Positions 55,816 to 61,665 of a stretch of DNA of 64,000 nt are shown here, one piece after another. Position 1 is the stretch's first letter; the number at the start of each line of letters is the position of its first letter. Location: the NCBI RefSeq assembly GCF_016757215.1, contig NZ_JAESIY010000011.1, positions 62,001 to 126,000 on the forward strand. Direction: 5' to 3'. The DNA is from Fulvivirga sediminis. GTDB taxonomy: Bacteria; Bacteroidota; Bacteroidia; Cytophagales; Cyclobacteriaceae. A model generated the notes under the pieces. The model saw only the letters and a program-made list of their open reading frames with translations, did not search any database and had not been told where the DNA came from. Position numbers and translations under genes: made by a program.

Positions 55816-56444
55816 ATAAGATAGAAGTTATAATCACCGATGATCATAAACTGTTTCGAGATGGATTGAGGTCTATTTTGCAGCAATTTGATGATATTGA
55901 GATTATAGGAGAAGCCAGTAGTGAGATAGAACTTATGCGAATGCTAAAAGAGGGGTATGATCCAGATATTGTGCTCATGGACATTTCCCTGCCAGATGGA
56001 AATGGTCTGGACATTATCAAGCAGATGAAAGAGGAATACGTTAGCATTAAATGTGTGGTAATAACCATGCATGCAGATGGGCAATATGTAGTGAAAGCTG
56101 TAAAAAATGGCGCCTACGGCTATTTGCTTAAAAGTGTGGATCAGGCAGAGCTAGTGGAGGCGATTAAGACAGTGGGCTTGGGTAAGAAATATTTTAATGC
56201 AGAAGTATCTCAGCTAATGGTTACTGATATGGCGCTGCAGCAAGATCAGGAAACTAACCTTTCAGAGCGAGAGCTAGAGGTGCTACGTCTGGTAGCACAA
56301 GGCTATACCACTAAAGAGATCGCCAACCAATTATATGTGAGCGCCCGAACGATAGAAACACATCGGGTAAATATTATGAGAAAACTGAACGTGCAAAATA
56401 GCGCTGAAATGATCAAAAAGGCAGCTAAATGTGATTTGATTTAG
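55812..56444 (+). CDS. NarL/FixJ-family response regulator
   Basis: A protein of 210 aa. The receiver IEVIITDDHKLFRDGL ... PDIVLMDISLPDGNG has phospho-acceptor Asp57, and VVITMHADGQYVVKAVKNGAYGYLLKS carries the conserved Lys. The LuxR-type HTH, LSERELEVLRLVAQGYTTKEIANQLYVSARTIETHRVNIMRKLNV, occupies about 145-195. It starts within the kinase stop (ATGA overlap), so the two form one two-component system. The small repeat protein at 56537 lies 93 bp downstream in the same direction and may be a target or part of the same operon. Confidence 0.92.
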   Translation: MNKIEVIITDDHKLFRDGLRSILQQFDDIEIIGEASSEIELMRMLKEGYDPDIVLMDISLPDGNGLDIIKQMKEEYVSIKCVVITMHADGQYVVKAVKNGAYGYLLKSVDQAELVEAIKTVGLGKKYFNAEVSQLMVTDMALQQDQETNLSERELEVLRLVAQGYTTKEIANQLYVSARTIETHRVNIMRKLNVQNSAEMIKKAAKCDLI

Positions 56445-56536
56445 CACTCAGTATAAATACTGATTAACATTTACAAATTTTTACTGAACAGCGAGGTCAC
56501 CCGGACCACGTATTAATAAGTAAAAGAGTGAAAGTT

Positions 56537-56845
56537 ATGAAATATTTAATGATTATGACGATGATGCTGGCTTTTGGGTACGCTAATACCTCAGCCGCAC
56601 AAGAGAAGGAGAGAAAAGATTTACAAGGACCTGCAGCTAAAAATTATAAGGTCTGGAAAGACAAATCACCTAAAGCGACACTCGTGACTACACTTGGAGA
56701 TGAACTTCAGGGGCCTATAGCCAAGAATCAGAAAATATGGAAAGCGGAGACAAAAGAAGAAACTATTGAAGTGACTAAAAGCTCACGAAATAAAAATATG
56801 GGCCCCAAAGCCAAAAATTACAAGTTGTGGAGAGATAACGATTAA
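56537..56845 (+). CDS. Small secreted protein with three GPxAKNxKxW repeats
   Basis: 102 aa from the ATG at 56537 (a GTG three codons upstream is also possible). A signal peptide MKYLMIMTMMLAFGYANTSAAQ is followed by a basic mature part of about 80 residues. It holds three copies of one short motif: LQGPAAKNYKVWKD, LQGPIAKNQKIWKA and NMGPKAKNYKLWRD, spaced 29-34 residues apart. I do not recognise the family. The mature protein is lysine-rich, has no cysteine and ends with the third repeat. It follows the NarL-type two-component genes and is closed by a strong terminator. The repeats suggest binding of a repeated ligand such as glycan, peptidoglycan or nucleic acid, but nothing shows which. 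Confidence 0.75.
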   Translation: MKYLMIMTMMLAFGYANTSAAQEKERKDLQGPAAKNYKVWKDKSPKATLVTTLGDELQGPIAKNQKIWKAETKEETIEVTKSSRNKNMGPKAKNYKLWRDND

Positions 56846-56871
56846 CTACTTGTTTCAAGTTTGACCAATGA

Positions 56872-56908
56872 AAAAACCTGAAGAGCTTAAAACGTCTTCA
56901 GGTTTTTC
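56872..56908. terminator. Bidirectional terminator hairpin
   Basis: aaaaacctgaaga (56872-56884) and tcttcaggttttt (56895-56907) form a perfect 13-bp stem with a 10-nt loop and A/T ends. It lies between the repeat protein (plus) and the degenerate receiver (minus). Confidence 0.88.
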
Positions 56909-56981
56909 TATATAAAACCACCAACGAAAATGGTTTGAAAAAAATAAAAGCCATTCTCACGAAGACTTTTCTATTGTACCT

Positions 56982-57395
56982 TTAACTGTACTGATAAGGC
57001 ATTACAAAAAATGGTGTTTCCTTATGGCACAATATTCTGCTTAGTATATCCTGATAATGTTTTCCACGGCTGGGTTGGCAATAAAAGTGATTAGCTCCAA
57101 GCATCGGTATCATTTGAATAGTGCGAGGTATGCTTTCACTGTAAATCACATATTTTGTTTTAGATAGGGCCGGAATTTCTTTCATAGCAGTGAGGTAACT
57201 ATGAGCTTTTAACAGAGGCATGTCATAACTAATGAAGATAAACTTAGGAGCGGGGAGCCCCATGGTTAAATGCTCTCTGAGCTCATTAAAGTTTTGCATG
57301 TATTGAAGGTTATCTTTTATTCCGGCATCTTTTGCGGCTTGTACCAACATCTTATACTCCTGTAACCGGTCATCAATAATTAAAGAAAATGCCAT
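56982..57395 (-). CDS. Degenerate receiver-domain protein
   Basis: A protein of 137 aa with the layout of a CheY-like receiver: FSLIIDDRLQEYKMLVQAA (strand 1 with acidic pair), FIFISYDMPLLKAHSYLTAMKEIP (strand 3 and the DxMP-type turn), KYVIYSES (strand 4) and GANHFYCQPSRG (strand 5). The position of the phospho-acceptor Asp is Ser (FIS-Y-DMP), and the conserved Lys of KPF is Gln (CQPS). It should therefore not be phosphorylated in the normal way. It is transcribed alone, opposite the two-component operon. It may act as a binding partner of other receivers or kinases. Confidence 0.75.
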   Translation of the reverse strand: MAFSLIIDDRLQEYKMLVQAAKDAGIKDNLQYMQNFNELREHLTMGLPAPKFIFISYDMPLLKAHSYLTAMKEIPALSKTKYVIYSESIPRTIQMIPMLGANHFYCQPSRGKHYQDILSRILCHKETPFFVMPYQYS

Positions 57396-57707
57396 AATTT
57401 GAATGGTTATATTTTACATTATTTTGGCGGTATAGGTGATCTTGAAAGTTGGAATCGATTTCTAATACTGAATTTAACTAATTTTGGTTGAAAAAATGGA
57501 TTATATTAAAAATATTTATTTGTTTTTTGCGGACATCCCTTTTTTTATGAATTTCAATCTAAGTAATTCCCTTAGTTGTGTGTCATGTTTTGTTTATACT
57601 ATAATGATTTATTTTTCAATCCTAATAGTCATTTACCTGTAGCGGTGACTCGGTGAGCAAATGCTTAATAAAACGTTTTATATTTGTTTCCGTTTTCAAT
57701 ATGATAC
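57396..57707 (+). promoter_or_regulatory. Intergenic with -7 element for the antiporter gene
   Basis: About 312 bp between divergent genes. TATATTTG (57679-57686) matches TAnnTTTG and ends 21 nt before the antiporter ATG. No clear -33 partner. No ORF or named RNA fold seen in the rest. Confidence 0.35.
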
Positions 57708-59180
57708 ATGCAGTTAAACATAGATAATATACTTTTAGTAGGCTCTCTACTTTTATTAATAAGCATTTTTGCAGGAAAGACCTCGTATAAATTTGGGGTT
57801 CCTACGTTGATTTTATTTTTGACAGTTGGTATGCTTGCTGGCTCTGATGGCGTGGTGGGAATCAATTTTGATAACCCGCATATTGCACAATTCATAGGTA
57901 TAGTTTCTCTAAATTTTATTCTGTTTTCCGGTGGCCTTGATACCAATTGGAAAACCATTAAACCGGTATTGAAGGAAGGTATTATGCTTTCCACGTTAGG
58001 AGTATTTCTTACTGCAATCACTATCGGTTTGTTTGTATGGTGGGTTACTGATTTCACCATTTATGAAAGCTTACTGTTAGGTTCTATTGTTTCATCTACT
58101 GATGCCGCTGCCGTTTTCTCAATACTCAGGTCTAAGAGCTTGTCTTTGAAAGAAAATCTAAGACCTACCCTGGAGCTGGAGAGTGGGAGTAATGATCCCA
58201 TGGCTTATGTACTTACTATTTCATTCTTGACTTTGGTGCAGTCTCCAGAGAAGGGCCTGTGGTCAGTTATCCCTATGTTTTTTATGCAAATGATCTTGGG
58301 AGCTGTTGCTGGTTTTGGTTTTGGCCGTATCATTAAATGGATAATTAATAAAATCAGGCTAGACTTTGAAGGTCTTTATCCTGTATTGGTGATTGTATTG
58401 ATGTTCATTACCTTTTCAGCTACTGATTTTGCTGGCGGGAATGGTTTCTTAGCTATATATATTAGTGCAGTTTATCTGGGAAATCAGGATTTGATACAGA
58501 AAAAGACAATCCTTAAAATGTTTGATGGACTAGCCTGGCTCATGCAAATTGTACTGTTTCTTACGCTAGGACTTTTGGTTTTTCCTTCCCAAATATCACC
58601 AGTAATGGGAATTGGCTTACTGATATCTGCCGTTTTGATTTTTGTGGCGCGCCCTTTAAGTGTTTTTATCAGTATGTCTTTTTTTAAGATGAAATTGAGA
58701 AGGAAATTTTACATATCATGGGTAGGGCTTAGAGGGGCCGTTCCTATTGTTTTTGCTACCTATCCTTTGCTTGCCGGCGTAGAAAAGGCTGATATGATCT
58801 TTAATTTGGTTTTTTTTATTTCTGTTACATCTGTGCTTATTCAGGGTACTTCGTTAGGGGTTGTGGCCAAGTGGCTGAAGGTAGTATCGCCAGAAAAAGT
58901 GAAGGAAATTGCTGCTACTGAGAGATTTGTCTATGACTTTCCAAAAAATACAATGGAAGAAGTAGAAATATCTGGTTCGAGCAGGGTTACGGGTAAGAAA
59001 TTGGTTGAGCTAGGCTTTCCTTCCAATGCTATTATTGCTATGATTAAAAGAGATGACACATACCTCATTCCAAGAGGTACTACGGAGCTACAAGAGAAAG
59101 ATAAGCTAGTCATTTTAGCAGAGAATGAAGAAGGATTAAGAGCTGCTAATGATTGCCTGCTGGGTTCTTTAGATATATAA
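57708..59180 (+). CDS. K+/H+ antiporter, NhaP2/CPA1 family
   Basis: A protein of 490 aa with about twelve membrane segments from residue 5 to 390. Characteristic pieces are SIFAGKTSYKFGVPTLILFLTVGMLAGSDG (start of CPA1 NhaP2-type), LGSIVSSTDAAAVFSILRS (S/TDAAAVF, ion-binding Asp), LELESGSNDPMAYVLTI (ExxSxxNDP) and WVGLRGAVPIVFATYPLL (GLRGAVP). The C-terminal about 85 residues (MEEVEISGSSRVTGKKLVELGFPSNAIIAMIKRDD ... LQEKDKLVILAE) form an RCK_C/TrkA-C ligand-binding domain. It exports K+ (or Na+) in exchange for protons, with control by a small ligand. It is a single gene. Confidence 0.9.
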   Translation: MQLNIDNILLVGSLLLLISIFAGKTSYKFGVPTLILFLTVGMLAGSDGVVGINFDNPHIAQFIGIVSLNFILFSGGLDTNWKTIKPVLKEGIMLSTLGVFLTAITIGLFVWWVTDFTIYESLLLGSIVSSTDAAAVFSILRSKSLSLKENLRPTLELESGSNDPMAYVLTISFLTLVQSPEKGLWSVIPMFFMQMILGAVAGFGFGRIIKWIINKIRLDFEGLYPVLVIVLMFITFSATDFAGGNGFLAIYISAVYLGNQDLIQKKTILKMFDGLAWLMQIVLFLTLGLLVFPSQISPVMGIGLLISAVLIFVARPLSVFISMSFFKMKLRRKFYISWVGLRGAVPIVFATYPLLAGVEKADMIFNLVFFISVTSVLIQGTSLGVVAKWLKVVSPEKVKEIAATERFVYDFPKNTMEEVEISGSSRVTGKKLVELGFPSNAIIAMIKRDDTYLIPRGTTELQEKDKLVILAENEEGLRAANDCLLGSLDI

Positions 59181-59269
59181 AATATTATGCTATCTATAAT
59201 TAAAGTTAATATTTAATCATAAGGCAACTATTTCAAGTTTTTAAGGTTATAGCTTAAAATTTTATAATC

Positions 59270-59836
59270 ATGATTAAACGTGTAATTCTTTCTGTCGTTA
59301 TTGTTCTAACCCTAATTAATACTTCTATAGCTCAAAGCAAGTATGAAGTGGATAATCAAAAATCTAAGCTAAAGGTGCTAGGTTCTTCTACTATGCATGA
59401 TTGGGACGCAACGGCTCATGAAGTTTTTGGTAAAGCTGAGATCAATGTAAAGAATAGTGAAGTGGAAATTCATTCGCTTTCATTTAAACTCAAAGGTGAA
59501 TCCTTAAAAAGTGAGAAGTCTGGAATGGAGAAAGATATGTATGAAGCACTTGATACAAAGCAACATCCGTGGATAGTTTATCAGTTTAAAAAAATAATTG
59601 GCATGGAAGATGGAATACTTTCTACATCGGGCACTCTTACAGTTGCGGGTACTTCTAAAATAATGGAGATTCCTGTAGAAGTGAAAAAGACAACTGATGA
59701 GGTAACATTTATGGGTGAAATAGCCTTTAAAATGAGTGAATTTGGAATAGAGCCACCTACGGCCGTTTTTGGAGTATTAAAAACGGATGATGAGGTAACA
59801 GTTAATTTTAATATAGTTTATAAGGTTATACAATAA
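59270..59836 (+). CDS. YceI family periplasmic lipid-binding protein
   Basis: A protein of 188 aa with a signal peptide (ending NTSIAQ). SKYEVDNQKSKLKVLGSSTMHDWDATAHEVFGKAEI, then KDMYEALDTKQHPWIVYQFKKI and LSTSGTLTVAGTSKIMEIPVEVKK are the ordered conserved strands of the YceI lipocalin-like barrel, which binds isoprenoid or fatty chains in known members. The TMHDW segment is typical of Bacteroidota members. It stands alone after the antiporter gene. Confidence 0.88.
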   Translation: MIKRVILSVVIVLTLINTSIAQSKYEVDNQKSKLKVLGSSTMHDWDATAHEVFGKAEINVKNSEVEIHSLSFKLKGESLKSEKSGMEKDMYEALDTKQHPWIVYQFKKIIGMEDGILSTSGTLTVAGTSKIMEIPVEVKKTTDEVTFMGEIAFKMSEFGIEPPTAVFGVLKTDDEVTVNFNIVYKVIQ

Positions 59837-60225
59837 ACTGATTTTACCACGTTTAGGTAGGTAGGACTGCAAAATAGTAATTATAAGATCCTGTCAACCT
59901 CAATTGACAATAGTTAAACACATATAGATTCTGAATTATTAAGGGATCTATTATGATTTCTTAAGATTTACAAAATACTATATCATTCTCTTTCTGTAAA
60001 GTGTAGGAAAATCCCACACAATGACTTACAATGTGTTGAAAAACTCCACACTTCTTACTACATTTCAGTTTAATAGATTTTTTTAAGTTGAATTATATTT
60101 CTACTTATTTCTTTTATTAAATACCTCATAAGTAGGTTTTTATCATATTGTTTGTCTTGCGAGTACATGCAATGGTATAGTTGTTGGCTTATTTGGCGAG
60201 ATCAGTAAATATTAATTTTGATTTG
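59837..60225. other. Intergenic leader of the second RND efflux operon
   Basis: About 389 bp with no convincing gene. Its main content is the twin 19-bp imperfect palindromes at 60001-60051 (separate entry). The remaining sequence is AT-rich. An in-frame TTG at 60181 precedes the adaptor gene but I do not take it as the start. Confidence 0.4.
60001..60051. promoter_or_regulatory. Two 19-bp imperfect palindromes 32 bp apart, candidate repressor operators
   Basis: gtgtaggaaaatcccacac (60001-60019) and gtgttgaaaaactccacac (60033-60051) share 15 of 19 bases. Each is an imperfect palindrome (GTGT arms with ACAC; 7 of 9 and 6 of 9 pairs). The 32-bp register is about three helical turns. They lie about 175 bp before the adaptor start. 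Confidence 0.5.
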
Positions 60226-61401
60226 ATGAGAAATAGAACTAGTAAGAAGTATATAAATTTCAACAAGTTTTTTCGAATCGGTTTAGTTGCTTTAGTGGCT
60301 TTTAACTTTGTCAGTTGCCGAGAGAAGGAAAAGAAAGATCATGGGCTACCTCTTCCTGTTATTACATTAAAGGAGGAGAAAGCGGCTAAATCTTTTCAGT
60401 ATTTAGGAGCTATTGAAGGTGTTGATAACGTGGATATTCGACCGCAGGTAGATGGAATATTAGAGGAAATCTATGTTGATGAAGGAGATTTTGTTAAAAA
60501 AGGCCAGGCCTTATTTAAAATCAATAGTCAGCCTTATGTTGAGGATTATAAAAATGCCATGGCCAATGTACAAGTGGAAAGGGCTAAATTAAGAAAGGCT
60601 AAAACTGAAATTGAGAGAATAAGGCCTTTGATAGATAATGAAGTTATCTCAAAAGTGCGTATGGAAACGGCTCAGGCAGATTACGAAGTGGCTAAGTCTT
60701 CCCTAGACAGAGCTCAAGCACTTGCTGCCAACATGCGTATAAAACTAGATTTTACTACTATATACGCCCCGGTTAATGGCTTTATGGGTAGAATTCCTAA
60801 ATCGATCGGAAACGTAGTTAAAAAGACAGATGATGAACCTTTAACGGTTTTATCAAATGTACAGGATGTTTATGTCTACTTTTCTATGAGTGAATCTGAC
60901 TACCTGTACTATGAGAGAATGAAAAAAGATACTACTTCCAGAAAGTTAAATACAGAGGTAAAACTAGTACTCGCCGATGGATCTGTTTATGAAAGATCTG
61001 GAGTAATAGATGCTAACTCAGGTCAGATAGATAAATCTACTGGTTCAATTAGTTTAAGAGCTAAGTTTGATAATCCTGATACCCTTCTGAGATCAGGTAA
61101 TACCGGTAAAATTATAATGGAGCAAATTTATCCTAGCGCCATCCTTGTCCCTCAAGGAGCTACTACTTCTATTCAGGATAAGAAGTTCGTGTTTGCTCTA
61201 AAACCAGATAGCACTGTTGTAAGAAAAGAAATCAGTATCGAAGGAAGAACAGAAAAGCAGTACATAGTTAGTGCTGGTTCATTAGAGGCTGAAGAGAGAA
61301 TAGTGGTTTCTGGGCTAGATAAGCTGGCTAACGGTGTTAAGGTGAAGCCCATGAAAGTGGGACGTTTAGTGTTAGATAACAGAACGCTAGGGCAGAGATA
61401 A
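60226..61401 (+). CDS. RND efflux periplasmic adaptor (AcrA/MexA-like), lipoprotein
   Basis: 391 aa from the ATG at 60226, which gives a signal with lipobox ending FNFVSC. A TTG 15 codons upstream is in frame but adds nothing to the signal. The body has VDIRPQVDGILEEIYVDEGDFVKKGQALFKINSQPY (lipoyl half), a hairpin of coiled helices (about 95-160), FTTIYAPVNGFMGRIPKSIGNVVKKTDDEPLTVLSN (second lipoyl half) and a beta-barrel with LLRSGNTGKIIME ... ILVPQGATTSIQDKKFVFAL. It couples the inner-membrane pump encoded next to an outer-membrane channel that is not in this window. Confidence 0.9.
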   Translation: MRNRTSKKYINFNKFFRIGLVALVAFNFVSCREKEKKDHGLPLPVITLKEEKAAKSFQYLGAIEGVDNVDIRPQVDGILEEIYVDEGDFVKKGQALFKINSQPYVEDYKNAMANVQVERAKLRKAKTEIERIRPLIDNEVISKVRMETAQADYEVAKSSLDRAQALAANMRIKLDFTTIYAPVNGFMGRIPKSIGNVVKKTDDEPLTVLSNVQDVYVYFSMSESDYLYYERMKKDTTSRKLNTEVKLVLADGSVYERSGVIDANSGQIDKSTGSISLRAKFDNPDTLLRSGNTGKIIMEQIYPSAILVPQGATTSIQDKKFVFALKPDSTVVRKEISIEGRTEKQYIVSAGSLEAEERIVVSGLDKLANGVKVKPMKVGRLVLDNRTLGQR

Positions 61402-61440
61402 ATTTTAGTAAGAAAGGCCTAATCTGAACTTTTCAGAAAC

Positions 61441-61487
61441 AAAAATTATCTATATGTGTTTTTTTAAAATGTGTATAGATAATTTTT
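61441..61487 (+). terminator. Terminator-like hairpin between adaptor and permease genes
   Basis: aaaaattatctata (61441-61454) pairs perfectly with tatagataattttt (61474-61487), 14 bp, loop 19 nt, followed by T residues. It lies 40 bp after the adaptor stop and before the permease gene, so it could lower or gate permease expression. The stem is AT-rich, so its strength is doubtful. Confidence 0.5.
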
Positions 61488-61498
61488 TTATCCATTTT

Positions 61499-61556
61499 GA
61501 TCAGAACATGATGGGTAACCCTGATCTCTTTTGCAATCAAGCATTCTTAGATCAGG
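61499..61556 (+). promoter_or_regulatory. Mutually exclusive hairpin segments in the adaptor-permease gap
   Basis: gatcag (61499-61504) can pair with ctgatc (61521-61526), and the overlapping cctgatct (61520-61527) can pair with agatcagg (61549-61556). The two pairings cannot form together. This resembles an attenuator-like switch but may be chance. Confidence 0.25.
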
Positions 61557-61665
61557 ATAAATATGCCTTTTCTAATCCGGTTATGATAATACCTAAGTCT
61601 TTCTTACCATCATTAATTCTACCCTTATTTATTTCAATTCTTTTATAAATTAAGCAAGAAGATAC

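Noticed and set aside
57665-58060. 131-codon minus-strand ORF over the start of the antiporter gene
   Set aside because: It is the antisense of conserved CPA1 motifs and has no signal or domain of its own.
61454-61648. 64-codon plus-strand ORF between adaptor and permease genes
   Set aside because: It begins inside the loop of a hairpin, has odd composition (Phe, Met, Ile rich) and overlaps the alternative stems; no sign of coding selection is visible.
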